DNA of 64,000 bases from Aequorivita sp. GTDB taxonomy: Bacteria > Bacteroidota > Bacteroidia > Flavobacteriales > Flavobacteriaceae. This document shows positions 44,477-53,799 of this stretch, piece after piece (the first letter of the stretch is position 1; every line of letters starts with the position of its first letter). The stretch is taken from positions 1 to 64,000 of the forward strand of contig JAGXGE010000004.1 in NCBI GenBank assembly GCA_024637015.1. Reading direction: 5' to 3'. Under the pieces are notes generated by a model. It saw only the letters and a list, made by a program, of their open reading frames with translations. It was not told where the DNA came from and ran no database searches. The translations under genes were made by a program, and so were the position numbers.

Positions 44477-45139
44477 TTATTTAGGTTCCATTTCTGAAGC
44501 AGTATTAGCTGCAGCTGGGTCCATTTCAACTTTGGTACTATCTGCCATTGCGCCAGCTTGAGAAGTTTCCAACAAACCTGGTTCCCCATTAAGTGCTGCT
44601 TTAAGATCCATTACATGCATTGCAATTTGCCACCTTTCCTTTTCATTGGTTTGTGATGCATACGAGCCCATTGCATTCAGACCATAGGTTTCTACATGAT
44701 ATATACCGCCTGGCACAATGTTTCGTCCTGGATCTGCATAACTTGGAATTCCCAAAAACTTTTCTCGTGTTGCCAAAATTCCTTTGCCATCACCTTTGTC
44801 TCCGTGACATACAGCACAGTAAATAGCATATAATTGGGTTCCTACCGCTAAATTTTCTTCAGTTACTTCGTAGGGGTTTTTCAACTCTGCTTTCGCAAGC
44901 TCCAATCCTTGAGTAGTATTTTCATAATCATAAGGTGTAAATCCTCGTGGTACGGTATGCTCAGGTGGAGTCATCGCTTCCTGTTGGTTTGGAAACACAC
45001 CATACTCGCCATAAGTATCATAGCCAACAGGTGCATACATGTTTGGAAAATACTGATAGTTTGGTTTTTTATCGTTAAAACAAGAAACCATGGTTGCAGA
45101 TGCAATAATGGCAATTCCTATGTTTATAAGTGTCTTCAT
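44477..45139 (-). CDS. actE: Alternative complex III monoheme cytochrome ActE
   Basis: A 220-residue lipoprotein cytochrome c. The start chosen is ATG 45139 (MKTLINIGIAIIA), 1 bp after the actD stop; an in-frame ATG at 45163 would overlap actD and spoil the signal peptide. The lipobox is TMVSC, in line with the triacylated ActE of the Flavobacterium johnsoniae structure. Heme motif CAVCH (YAIYCAVCHGDKGDGKG), and a methionine candidate in TYGLNAMGSYA. It carries electrons within or out of ACIII. Confidence 0.93.
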   Translation of the reverse strand: MKTLINIGIAIIASATMVSCFNDKKPNYQYFPNMYAPVGYDTYGEYGVFPNQQEAMTPPEHTVPRGFTPYDYENTTQGLELAKAELKNPYEVTEENLAVGTQLYAIYCAVCHGDKGDGKGILATREKFLGIPSYADPGRNIVPGGIYHVETYGLNAMGSYASQTNEKERWQIAMHVMDLKAALNGEPGLLETSQAGAMADSTKVEMDPAAANTASEMEPK

Positions 45140-45140
45140 A

Positions 45141-45677
45141 TTAATGGTCTTGCTCGTTTTCAATTAAACTAATCTCCGATGCGCCCGTATCATATAAAAA
45201 TTTAGTAAGCTTTTCAACGTCATGGTTCTCTACATCTATTTCCATTAGAAAATGGTCATCTGTTGTACGAACATCAGGGTTTTCAGCTTTTTTAAAAGGC
45301 CAAATCTTACTTCTCATATAAAATGTTACAACCATCAAGTGGGCTGCAAAAAATACGGTAAGTTCAAACATAATAGGAATGAATGCCGGCATATTCTGAT
45401 AGTATGTGAAGCTTGGTTTACCTCCAATGTTTTGGGGCCAATCCTGAATCATCATATAATTCATCATCACCACTGCAACGCCCAAACCTATTAAACCATA
45501 GATGAAGGAGGTAATTGCAATACGGGTTGGTGCTATTCCCACAGCGTGGTCTAAACCGTGCACTGGGAAAGGCGTGAACACTTCAGATATGTGATAATTT
45601 GCTGCGCGAGTCTCCTTAACGGCATGCAACAACAGATCATCATCTGTATAAATAGCGTGTATCTTTTTTGAAGCCAT
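45141..45677 (-). CDS. actD: Alternative complex III subunit ActD (DUF3341)
   Basis: A 178-residue protein with a soluble N-terminal domain (KKIHAIYTDDDLLLHAVKET), two central transmembrane helices (about 52-75 and 95-118) and a C-terminal cytoplasmic part. This is the DUF3341 layout, with the conserved FTPFPVHGLDHAVG. It is a structural subunit flanking the ActC/ActF core. It lies 2 bp after actC. Confidence 0.95.
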   Translation of the reverse strand: MASKKIHAIYTDDDLLLHAVKETRAANYHISEVFTPFPVHGLDHAVGIAPTRIAITSFIYGLIGLGVAVVMMNYMMIQDWPQNIGGKPSFTYYQNMPAFIPIMFELTVFFAAHLMVVTFYMRSKIWPFKKAENPDVRTTDDHFLMEIDVENHDVEKLTKFLYDTGASEISLIENEQDH

Positions 45678-45679
45678 AA

Positions 45680-47479
45680 TTAGTTGTTATTTTTTAGGAT
45701 TAGTGCCTGTCCAGCCCAATCTTCACGTTTGGCCTTTCCAGGGAATTCACTAATTATCTCGTCCAATAAATCGTATTCGCGATCGGTCATTCGGCTAACC
45801 TGCTCAAAGGTGAAAATTCCTAATTGGTGAAGTTTTTGTTCCATAACGGGACCAACTCCATTAATCTTTTTAAGATCATCCTGTTCTTGAACTGCTGGGT
45901 CGAAAGTACCAACGCCACTAAGTAAGTTATCAATTTTTCCTCTGTGAGCTTCAAAGTCAACCTCATTGTTTTTAGTTTCTTCATCGGTTGAATCAAAAGC
46001 AGAGTTAAAATGTTTGTCTTCCACATTTGCTGCTGGGCCTGCATCTGCAGGATATTCTTCTACTGTTTGAACGTGGCTGTGGTCGTCACCGTGCTCAGCG
46101 CGCAATCTTTTGAAAGATTCTCCTGAAGATTTCAAAATTGTTTTTACTTCTGCTTGTGCAATTACTGGGAAGGTACGTGCATATAGAAGGAAAAGCACAA
46201 AGAAAAATCCAATGGTCCCTATAAACGTTCCGATATCTACAAATGTAGGTTGAAACATGGTCCAAGAAGAAGTAAGACGGTCTTTACTTAAATCCACCAC
46301 AATAATATCAAAACGCTCGAACCACATCCCGATATTAATAACAAGTGCAACAAAGAAAGTCCACATAATATTTCTTCTTAAGGATTTCACCCAAAGAGAA
46401 AGGGGAACAATAAGGTTACAGATAATCAATGCCCAAAATGCCCACCAATATGGCCCAGTTGCAGCACCAAAAGAAAGATATGTATAATTTTCATAAGGCA
46501 CTCCAGAGTACCAACCGATAAAATATTCAGTAAGATATGCAACAGTAACAATACCACCAGTCAACAAGATTACCTTGTTCATATACTCTATGTGAAGTAC
46601 CGTAATGTAACTTTCAAGGTTTGAAACTTTACGCATAATAATAAGTAACGTTTGCACCATCGCAAATCCAGAAAAGATTGCACCCGCTACAAAGTAAGGA
46701 GGGAAAATGGTACTGTGCCATCCCGGAACTACCGAAGTAGCAAAGTCAAAGGATACAATAGTGTGAACCGAAAGTACCAATGGTGTTGCCAAACCTGCCA
46801 AAACAAGTGACACTTCTTCAAAACGTTGCCAATCTTTTACACGGCCGCTCCATCCAAAACTAAGGATGCCGTACATTTTTTTCTGAAATGGACTTGTAGT
46901 CCTGTCACGAATCATCGCAAAGTCAGGCAGCAATCCTGTCCACCAAAAAACGAGTGACACAGAAAGATAGGTTGAAATCGCAAACACGTCCCAAAGTAGT
47001 GGTGAGTTGAAGTTTACCCAAAGCGATCCAAACTGGTTTGGAATTGGAAGTACCCAATATGCCAACCAAGGACGCCCCATGTGGATAATTGGAAACAGCC
47101 CCGCCTGAACTACCGCGAAAATAGTCATTGCTTCCGCAGAGCGGTTAACAGCCATTCTCCATTTCTGGCGGAAAAGTAATAATACCGCAGAAATAAGAGT
47201 TCCGGCGTGACCAATACCTACCCACCAAACAAAGTTTGTGATATCCCAAGCCCATCCAATGGTTTTGTTCAATCCCCAAACCCCTATTCCGGTTGAGATT
47301 GTATAAATGATACAACCCAATCCCCACAAAAATGCGACAAGGGCAATGGTAAAAACAATCCACCAAGATTTATTGGCCTTTCCTAAAACTGGAGCTCCTA
47401 CATCTACACTGATGTCATGATAGGACTTTTCTCCCAGAACTAAAGGCTCTCTTATAGGTGCTTCGTAGTGTGACGACAT
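45680..47479 (-). CDS. actC: Alternative complex III subunit ActC (NrfD/PsrC-like) with helix-hairpin-helix tail
   Basis: A 599-residue membrane subunit with about ten helices. PsrC/NrfD features include VWWVGIGHAGTLISAVLLLF, PIIHMGRPW and WHSTIFPPYFVAGAIFSGFA. It is expected to bind and oxidise menaquinol. After the last helix a charged linker (about 441-533) leads to a soluble C-terminal module (534-599) with LKKINGVGPVMEQKLHQLGI, then FTFEQVSRM and DWAGQALIL. This is the helix-hairpin-helix domain known from extended L21 and NuoE-type proteins. It lies 37 bp after actB. Confidence 0.94.
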   Translation of the reverse strand: MSSHYEAPIREPLVLGEKSYHDISVDVGAPVLGKANKSWWIVFTIALVAFLWGLGCIIYTISTGIGVWGLNKTIGWAWDITNFVWWVGIGHAGTLISAVLLLFRQKWRMAVNRSAEAMTIFAVVQAGLFPIIHMGRPWLAYWVLPIPNQFGSLWVNFNSPLLWDVFAISTYLSVSLVFWWTGLLPDFAMIRDRTTSPFQKKMYGILSFGWSGRVKDWQRFEEVSLVLAGLATPLVLSVHTIVSFDFATSVVPGWHSTIFPPYFVAGAIFSGFAMVQTLLIIMRKVSNLESYITVLHIEYMNKVILLTGGIVTVAYLTEYFIGWYSGVPYENYTYLSFGAATGPYWWAFWALIICNLIVPLSLWVKSLRRNIMWTFFVALVINIGMWFERFDIIVVDLSKDRLTSSWTMFQPTFVDIGTFIGTIGFFFVLFLLYARTFPVIAQAEVKTILKSSGESFKRLRAEHGDDHSHVQTVEEYPADAGPAANVEDKHFNSAFDSTDEETKNNEVDFEAHRGKIDNLLSGVGTFDPAVQEQDDLKKINGVGPVMEQKLHQLGIFTFEQVSRMTDREYDLLDEIISEFPGKAKREDWAGQALILKNNN

Positions 47480-47516
47480 ATTTAATTCTTAAATAATTGG
47501 TTCTTGACTAAAATTT

Positions 47517-50500
47517 TTATGCTTCCGTTGTATTCTTTATCATCGCGTGGTAAAACACATTTGGTTTGGTTCCCACGTTTTCCAAAAGATGATACATACG
47601 TCTATCTTCCTTCATTTTCGCTACTTCGGATTCTTTATCATTAACATCCCCAAATACCATCGCTCCAGTTTCACAAGCGCTGGAACAAGCAGTATGGAAT
47701 TCACCATCTTTAATTGCTCTTCCATCTCTCTTGGCATCAAGGATTGTTTTTTGGGTCAATTGAATACACATTGAACATTTTTCCATAACCCCTCGAGAAC
47801 GAACTACAACATCTGGGTTCAATACCATTCTACCTAGGTCATTATTCATGTTGTAATCAAACTCATCGTTTTCATTGTATAAAAACCAATTGAAACGACG
47901 TACTTTATAAGGACAGTTGTTTGCGCAGTAACGAGTACCCACACAACGGTTGTATGCCATTTGGTTTTGACCTTGACGACCGTGTGATGTTGCTGCAACT
48001 GGACAAACAGTCTCACAAGGTGCGTGGTTACAGTGCTGGCACATTACAGGTTGAAATGCAACCTGTGGGTTTTCATAAGCTGGAACTTCTACTACTTTAT
48101 AACTATCAAAAGCAGGAAGGTTTTCAAGGGTTTCAATTTCTTCTTTGAAAGACTCACCAGCAGAATAATATCTATCAATACGCAACCAGTGCATATCGCG
48201 GAATTTTCTAACTTCCTCTTTACCAACCACTGGAACGTTGTTTTCAGCGTGACAAGCTATAACGCAAGCTCCACAACCAGTACAAGCATTCAAGTCTATG
48301 GAAAGATTAAAGTGAGGTCCTACAGTTTCGTCAAACGGACTCCAAATATCTGCCTTTTTATCACGAACTGAAATTTCATTATGATCATAATCAGTTACTG
48401 GAACAGAATTCCAATATTCTTTATCCTTTGTGTTGAAAATTTCAAGCGTTGTTTCTTTTATTATATCTTCGCTTCGGCCCGCCATAGTACTTTGCAGCTG
48501 CACACAAGCAAATTCGTGCATTCCGCTAGCTTTCTCAATTGAAACTTTTTGAATGTTAGAGAAATTTTGATAAAGGGGGTAAGCATTTACACCCGTCTGC
48601 ATTTCTTTTTGAATGCCGTCAGCAGTATTTCCATAACCCAAAGCTAAGCCAACAGAACCTTTTGCTTGTCCTGGTTGGATTATTACAGGTATATTTTCAA
48701 CCACCACGTTGCCCATTTTCACATTTACATAGCTACCGTTTAAAGCACCATTAGAAACGTGAGTGTTCTCAAGTTCTAATGCTTCAGCATCTGCTGCCGA
48801 AACTGTGAGGTAGTTATCCCAAGAGGCTCTTGTTATCGGATCTGGAAACTCCTGTAACCAAGGGTTATTTGCTTGTTGCCCATCTCCCAAACCAGTTGAA
48901 GTATATAAGGTTAGGTCATAACCACCTTCCTGCATAAAAGCTGAAAGCGCACCGTTGGAAGTACCTTCTTCCATTGTGCCATTTCCTTCTGCGGTTGGTT
49001 TTACTTCCTCCATTACCATTTCAGTATCACTGGCAATAAAACCATCGTGAAGTGCTTGATTCCAAGAACCACCTGCCAACATTGAAGCAGTCCAGTTCTC
49101 TTTTATATAATCGTAATATTTTTGTGTATTGCCTGTCCACTGCAAAATACTGTCTTGAAATTGACGCGTATTAAATAAAGGTCGGATAGTTGGTTGCGCA
49201 AGACTATAGGTACCTTTCTTGATTTGTGCATCGCCCCAAGATTCTAGGTAGTGAGGTGTTGCAGCAACCATTTTTGCAAGGGAAGCAGTTGCATCCTGCT
49301 TCATTGCAAATGCAAGAGTCATTTCAAGTTTTTTGTAGCCTTCTGTAAATTCTTTACTATTAGGGAAAGAATACACAGGATCTACACCTACAGTGATCAA
49401 ACCTTTAATACTACCTGAAACAACACCATTAATAACATTCATCACTTCAGTATTGCTACCTTGTCTTGTAAGTAATGGCTTACTAACGTCTATCGCTTCG
49501 CTACTGGCATTGAAATTCAAAGCCATAGTTTGAGAAGCTACATCTGGCAAGCTAGTTACCAATAATGCTTTGCTACCTGCTTTTTGTAGTTGTGCTTTTG
49601 CTTTGTTAACAGAATCAACAATATTTTCTGGCAAGCCTGAAGCGCTTCCGCCTGTCAAAGCTTTTAAAATTTCTAATTGTTGTGAAGGTGTTGCACGAAC
49701 ACGCTTGTCAGCTTTTGCTCCTGTCAAGGTAAGGTTAGCTTCAAACTGAATGTGGCGAGACATTTTTCCATTTTTAGGAACGCGTCCTTGTGCGTATCCT
49801 TTGCTGTAACTTCCACCTTGCCAATCTCCCAAGAAATCTGCACCCACAGAAACAATTACCTCAGCTTTTGAAAAATTGTAATCGGGTAAAGCGCGTGTTC
49901 CGTATTTATTCTGAAAAGCGTCTAAAGCTCCTGAACAGGAAACGGCATCGTATACGACGTGACGAATGTTTGGATATTTCGCAGTAAATTCAGAAATCAA
50001 TTTTGAAGTAGATGGACTTGCGAATGTTTGTGTAAGCAAAACAACATCTTTACTAGACATTTCATTCATTTTCTGTGCAACAGCAGTATCAAACTCTGGC
50101 CAGCTAACTTCAGCACCGTCCATCATTGGGCCGGTCAATCTATTTTTATCATACAATGAAAGAACTGAAGCATACACACGTGCATTTACGCTTCCACCAT
50201 TCACTGCCAAATCATTTCTTTCAATTTTAATAGGTCGGCCTTCGCGTGTCTTCACCAAAATATTAGCAAAATCAAAACCATCCGCCATTGTGGAAGCATA
50301 ATAATTTGCTATTCCAGGAACTATTTCGTCCGGCTGAACCACATAGGGAATTGATTTAATTACAGGTCCTTCACACGCTGCCAAAGTTGCAGCAGCAGTG
50401 GTAAAGCCTACATATTTTAAGAAATCACGACGCGTGGTTGAAGACGACTCCAACGCTTCCTTATTGCCAAGAAATTCGTCTGTTGGAATTTCGGTTACAA

Positions 50501-50585
50501 ACTCATTGTCCTGCAGTGCCTTCACAATTGGGCTGTCTTCATTCAGCTCTTCAACACTTTTCCAGTATTTCTTGTTTGATGCCAT
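47517..50585 (-). CDS. actB: Alternative complex III iron-sulfur subunit ActB
   Basis: A 1022-residue fusion of a molybdopterin-oxidoreductase-like domain (about 90-740, without a recognisable cofactor site) and a four-cluster ferredoxin-like domain (about 760-1000). Cysteine motifs are CTGCGACVIACHAEN, CQHCNHAPCETVCPVAA, CVGTRYCANNCPYKVRRF and CSMCIQL with CSSACETGAM. Export signals are a Tat-type TTRRDFLKYVGF and a lipobox LAACEG, after a conserved N-terminal tail (KYWKSVEEL). Published ACIII contains one [3Fe-4S] and one [4Fe-4S] cluster in this subunit. It lies 30 bp after actA. Confidence 0.96.
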   Translation of the reverse strand: MASNKKYWKSVEELNEDSPIVKALQDNEFVTEIPTDEFLGNKEALESSSTTRRDFLKYVGFTTAAATLAACEGPVIKSIPYVVQPDEIVPGIANYYASTMADGFDFANILVKTREGRPIKIERNDLAVNGGSVNARVYASVLSLYDKNRLTGPMMDGAEVSWPEFDTAVAQKMNEMSSKDVVLLTQTFASPSTSKLISEFTAKYPNIRHVVYDAVSCSGALDAFQNKYGTRALPDYNFSKAEVIVSVGADFLGDWQGGSYSKGYAQGRVPKNGKMSRHIQFEANLTLTGAKADKRVRATPSQQLEILKALTGGSASGLPENIVDSVNKAKAQLQKAGSKALLVTSLPDVASQTMALNFNASSEAIDVSKPLLTRQGSNTEVMNVINGVVSGSIKGLITVGVDPVYSFPNSKEFTEGYKKLEMTLAFAMKQDATASLAKMVAATPHYLESWGDAQIKKGTYSLAQPTIRPLFNTRQFQDSILQWTGNTQKYYDYIKENWTASMLAGGSWNQALHDGFIASDTEMVMEEVKPTAEGNGTMEEGTSNGALSAFMQEGGYDLTLYTSTGLGDGQQANNPWLQEFPDPITRASWDNYLTVSAADAEALELENTHVSNGALNGSYVNVKMGNVVVENIPVIIQPGQAKGSVGLALGYGNTADGIQKEMQTGVNAYPLYQNFSNIQKVSIEKASGMHEFACVQLQSTMAGRSEDIIKETTLEIFNTKDKEYWNSVPVTDYDHNEISVRDKKADIWSPFDETVGPHFNLSIDLNACTGCGACVIACHAENNVPVVGKEEVRKFRDMHWLRIDRYYSAGESFKEEIETLENLPAFDSYKVVEVPAYENPQVAFQPVMCQHCNHAPCETVCPVAATSHGRQGQNQMAYNRCVGTRYCANNCPYKVRRFNWFLYNENDEFDYNMNNDLGRMVLNPDVVVRSRGVMEKCSMCIQLTQKTILDAKRDGRAIKDGEFHTACSSACETGAMVFGDVNDKESEVAKMKEDRRMYHLLENVGTKPNVFYHAMIKNTTEA

Positions 50586-50615
50586 ATTAGTATATGTAAT
50601 AATCTTTTTAATTAA

Positions 50616-51962
50616 TTAATAGTGACATTTGCCACATTCCAATCCACCCATTTCGGCGATTGTCAACTTTTCAACTCCATACTTTTTTGAAAGCTCTTCG
50701 TGTATTTTGGCGTAATATTCGTTGCTTTCCAAATTTACATTGGTCGTTCTATGGCAACTGATACACCAACCCATAGTGAGTGGGGCAAACTGCGAAGCAA
50801 TTTCCATTGTCTGCATCTCACCGTGACAAGTTTGGCAGGCAATACCAGCAACAGTAACGTGTTGCGAGTGGTTGAAATATACGAAATCAGGAAGGTTGTG
50901 GATACGAACCCATTTTACAGGTTCGGTTTTTCCAGTATATTTCTGATTGGCAGCATCCCAACCTACTGCTTTGTATAGTTTAGCGATCTCACCATCGTAA
51001 AATTCTTTTGAATATTCAGGAGTAGCAGTTTCCGGAGCAACTTCTGCAATATTTTTGTGACAGTTCATACAAACATTCAAGGAAGGGATTCCAGAATGCT
51101 TACTTTTCCTTGCAGAACTGTGGCAAAAATTACAATCAATCTGATTATCGCCAGCGTGAATTTTGTGTGAATAATGAATTGGTTGAACAGGAGCATATCC
51201 CTGGTCAACACCTACTTGCATCATATAGCAGTAAGCAAAATAACCAGCAGCAAGAATTAAGAAAATTGAAAACACCAAAACCAAAAACTGATTTTGAACA
51301 AAAGCTTTCCAAATTGGAGTGCGCTTTTCTTTTTCTTCATAAACTACTCCGTTTGCTTCTGCAATTCTTTTCAAAGTGTTTGTTACCAAGAAAAGCATTA
51401 TTACCAACAATAAGAAGATAAGCGCTAAAGCACCTAAAACCAAACCATTTGAAGCACCACCGCTGCCGTTCTGTCCGCCATCAGCGGGAGTGGAAGTAGC
51501 CGCCACTTTAGGCTCAGGCTTAGGCTGACTGGTATAAGCAAGGATATTGTCAATATCTGTATTTGAAAGCGCAGGAAAAGCTGTCATTACAGTTTTGTTG
51601 TTGGCTTCAAAAATTTTTACAGCGGTTGGGTCACCTGAGGCAATAAGCGCAGAACTGTTCTTAATCCATTTGTAAAGCCAATCCCTATCATATTTATCTG
51701 CAACATTACGCAGAGCTGGCCCAACAGCCTTTGCGTCCATCTTATGGCATGCGGCACAGTTTGCCTTAAACAAAGATTCTCCTGCAGCAACATCACCACC
51801 AGCAACGGCAGGGGCATCAGCTGGAGGCGCAGCGACTTCAACAGCAGAAGCTTTACCAGCAGGGTTATCCTGAGAATATATGGTAGTTGAAAAAGTTAGT
51901 AAAAACACTAACAAAAGAAATGGCAATTTTGAGCGTAGATGTATAAAATTCACCTTTTTCAT
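50616..51962 (-). CDS. actA: Alternative complex III multiheme cytochrome ActA with extra monoheme domain
   Basis: A 448-residue protein. A signal peptide (about 1-31) is followed by a monoheme cytochrome c domain (heme motif CAACH, residues about 55-150), a transmembrane helix (LVLGALALIFLLLVIML), a second helix (FLVLVFSIFLILAAGYFAY) and a multiheme domain with CNFCH, CMNCH, CQTCH, CISCH and CGKCH. That makes six heme motifs in one chain. The pentaheme part is the ActA core; the N-terminal monoheme domain could relay electrons to the oxidase. First gene of the eight-gene operon. Confidence 0.95.
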   Translation of the reverse strand: MKKVNFIHLRSKLPFLLLVFLLTFSTTIYSQDNPAGKASAVEVAAPPADAPAVAGGDVAAGESLFKANCAACHKMDAKAVGPALRNVADKYDRDWLYKWIKNSSALIASGDPTAVKIFEANNKTVMTAFPALSNTDIDNILAYTSQPKPEPKVAATSTPADGGQNGSGGASNGLVLGALALIFLLLVIMLFLVTNTLKRIAEANGVVYEEKEKRTPIWKAFVQNQFLVLVFSIFLILAAGYFAYCYMMQVGVDQGYAPVQPIHYSHKIHAGDNQIDCNFCHSSARKSKHSGIPSLNVCMNCHKNIAEVAPETATPEYSKEFYDGEIAKLYKAVGWDAANQKYTGKTEPVKWVRIHNLPDFVYFNHSQHVTVAGIACQTCHGEMQTMEIASQFAPLTMGWCISCHRTTNVNLESNEYYAKIHEELSKKYGVEKLTIAEMGGLECGKCHY

Positions 51963-52011
51963 ACTAATTGTTAAATTATGGTCGATAGATTGGCACAGAA
52001 TTAGTTACACA

Positions 52012-52045
52012 CAAATGTATTCTTAATGCTTATTTTGTACCCAAA
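52012..52045 (-). promoter_or_regulatory. Promoter of the ACIII-cox operon
   Basis: Minus strand: TTTG (52045-52042), a 22-bp spacer, and TACATTTG (52019-52012), exact -7 consensus. The leader to the actA ATG is about 45 nt. A second box TACTTTTG lies at 52061-52054. The 222-bp region 51963-52184 holds nothing else recognisable. Confidence 0.6.
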
Positions 52046-52158
52046 TAAAGGCACAAAAGTACATTATAAAGTCGATTTTGAAAATGCAAACAAAGTGTTG
52101 CTATTAATTTATATTTATTCTAAATAATATTTCAGCCTTCCGCAAAGTTATTAAGTTT

Positions 52159-52166
52159 TACATTTG
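52159..52166 (+). promoter_or_regulatory. Putative -7 box of the SPOR-domain gene
   Basis: TACATTTG, 18 bp before the ATG at 52185. No TTG at the matching upstream distance, so support is partial. Confidence 0.4.
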
Positions 52167-52184
52167 CAATAAACTTATATTTAT

Positions 52185-52580
52185 ATGAAACAACGAACAT
52201 TTCTCAAACTTTTTATTGCCAGCATTTTAATGATTTTTATTTCCGGAAAAGCCGTTGCCCAAAGCGCTACATTAACCGTAAATCAAGATTCAAAAATCAC
52301 ACAGTTGCTTGAATTGAAGAAAGAATTGGAAAAAGGCCGTGAGTTTTCAGACGGATATACTATCCAGCTGTATTATGGCGAATTGGACAAAGCAAACCAA
52401 ACACTAAGAAAATACAAAGGAAGCTATAACAATTGGCCTGCCTCCATTGAATACGAAACTCCAAATTATAAAGTTTGGGCAGGTAATTTTTCATCACGCA
52501 TTGAAGCTGAAAGGGCCCTCATTGAGATTCAAAAAAGCTTTTCTTCTGCATTTATCTTAAAGCCTGAAAGACGAAAATAA
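52185..52580 (+). CDS. Exported SPOR-domain protein
   Basis: A 131-residue protein with a signal peptide (about 1-26, ending KAVAQ), a short helix (ITQLLELKKELEKGREF) and a C-terminal SPOR domain (about 57-128). The SPOR pattern shows as GYTIQLYYGELDKANQTLRK, then YKVWAGNFSSRIEAERALIE. SPOR domains bind denuded peptidoglycan, so it probably acts in the periplasm at sites of wall remodelling. It is divergent from actA and ends 4 bp from the DUF5916 pseudogene. Confidence 0.88.
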   Translation: MKQRTFLKLFIASILMIFISGKAVAQSATLTVNQDSKITQLLELKKELEKGREFSDGYTIQLYYGELDKANQTLRKYKGSYNNWPASIEYETPNYKVWAGNFSSRIEAERALIEIQKSFSSAFILKPERRK

Positions 52581-52584
52581 AGAT

Positions 52585-53690
52585 TTATAACTTTAAACCT
52601 CTTTTGTTTGAAAAAGCAGATCTGTTTACTTTTTCATTACGCAACGCATAGCCAACTTCATTTGATTTGCCTTTTAAACCAAACCAATTTTTCACTCTAT
52701 TATAGTCTAAATAATAGCTGACCCGCAAGGATAGGCTATTAAGTTGTGGCTCATCAAACAAATTTCTGAAGTTGTTTGAAAAATTTACACGTGAATCACT
52801 CACATAACTTTCCGTGGCATTTCTGTAAAGCAGCGTAAGTTGGCTTCCCGGAGCAAACCACCAGGAAAAGCGAAAGTCTATGTTCCAATTGTTGTATGTA
52901 GCATCTTGGTCTTCGTTATATAGTGAATTTTTAAAGAGTTCCCCATCATTTTGTAAAGTGAAAAACTGGCTGTATTCCACTTCTGAATAATAATGGCGGA
53001 AGGCTAGGTTTATCGCCATTTTATTGTTAAAAATATACTGTGATTCCAATGAATTAATTACCGTATTTCTATCGCGTTTTCCAAAAATTATATTTTCATT
53101 TACCAAATCTACAAACCCTTCTTCTTTGTCTGATAGAACCACATTTGTACTCAAAAATATTTTCCATTTGTCCGAAACACGATATTGTGGGCTAAACTGA
53201 AGTCGAAGTTCTCCGCGGCCTTTTTCGCGTCATACTGAACACCCGCCGCGGTTACTATAAACTGTAAACTCTGCTGTCTGTCGTTATAACCGTTTAAAAG
53301 AATAAAGAAAAAATCATCATTTCCAATGCCGTCCCTTTCGGTAAGTTCCTTTAAAATTTTGTCCGGCTGCGGGTCTTTCATTGTTGCGCCAAAGTAGATT
53401 CCCAAATCGTCGTAAACAATTTTCACATCAGTTTTTAAACTATCTGGAATTGGTCTTCCATTATTGGGCTGCCGTTCCACAAAATTAGTGGCGACTGGGG
53501 CGTTTTGCCAAACGGCATCATTTAGAACCCCATCAATTTTTGGTGTTTCCGTAATTCTTGGAATGGTTATTTTTTTTCTTGGAATGCTATCTTCAGTTTG
53601 AGCATATAGAGAATAGCCCAAAGAAATAAATTGAGGAAAGAAAACAAGTTTTAAACAAATGTTCATTTGGAAAGCTTTCTTAATAGACAC
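52585..53690 (-). pseudogene. DUF5916 (CBM9-like N terminus) protein, internally deleted and frameshifted
   Basis: Two pieces of one gene remain. 53690-53151 encodes the N terminus: signal peptide, then TETPKIDGVLNDAVWQNAP and the CBM9-like core up to FIVTAAGVQYDAKK. 53229-52585, in another frame, encodes the C-terminal beta-barrel part (GRGELRLQFSPQ, SDKWKIFLSTNVVLSD, final GYALRNEKVNRS). Members of this family are usually 700-850 residues, so several hundred middle residues are missing. The two frames overlap between about 53229 and 53153, and neither piece is complete. A start at 52585-53154 as a separate gene would have no signal peptide. Confidence 0.85.
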
Positions 53691-53746
53691 CTAAAAAAAC
53701 TTGATGTTACATTGTTATAGAAAATTTCAAGAACTGCTGAAATAAA

Positions 53747-53778
53747 AAACGACCTGAAAATTAATTTTCAGGTCGTTT
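53747..53778 (-). terminator. Rho-independent terminator of rimP-nusA-infB
   Basis: A perfect 32-bp palindrome (16-bp arms, core CGACCTGAAAATT) followed on the minus strand by TTTTTTATTTC, 22 bp past the infB stop. Confidence 0.88.
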
Positions 53779-53799
53779 AAAAAAAATTATTATTTAAAG

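Noticed and set aside
52585-53154. C-terminal DUF5916 piece as an independent gene
   Set aside because: It has no signal peptide or promoter, and its frame continues upstream into recognisable barrel sequence without a start; it is the remnant of one gene.
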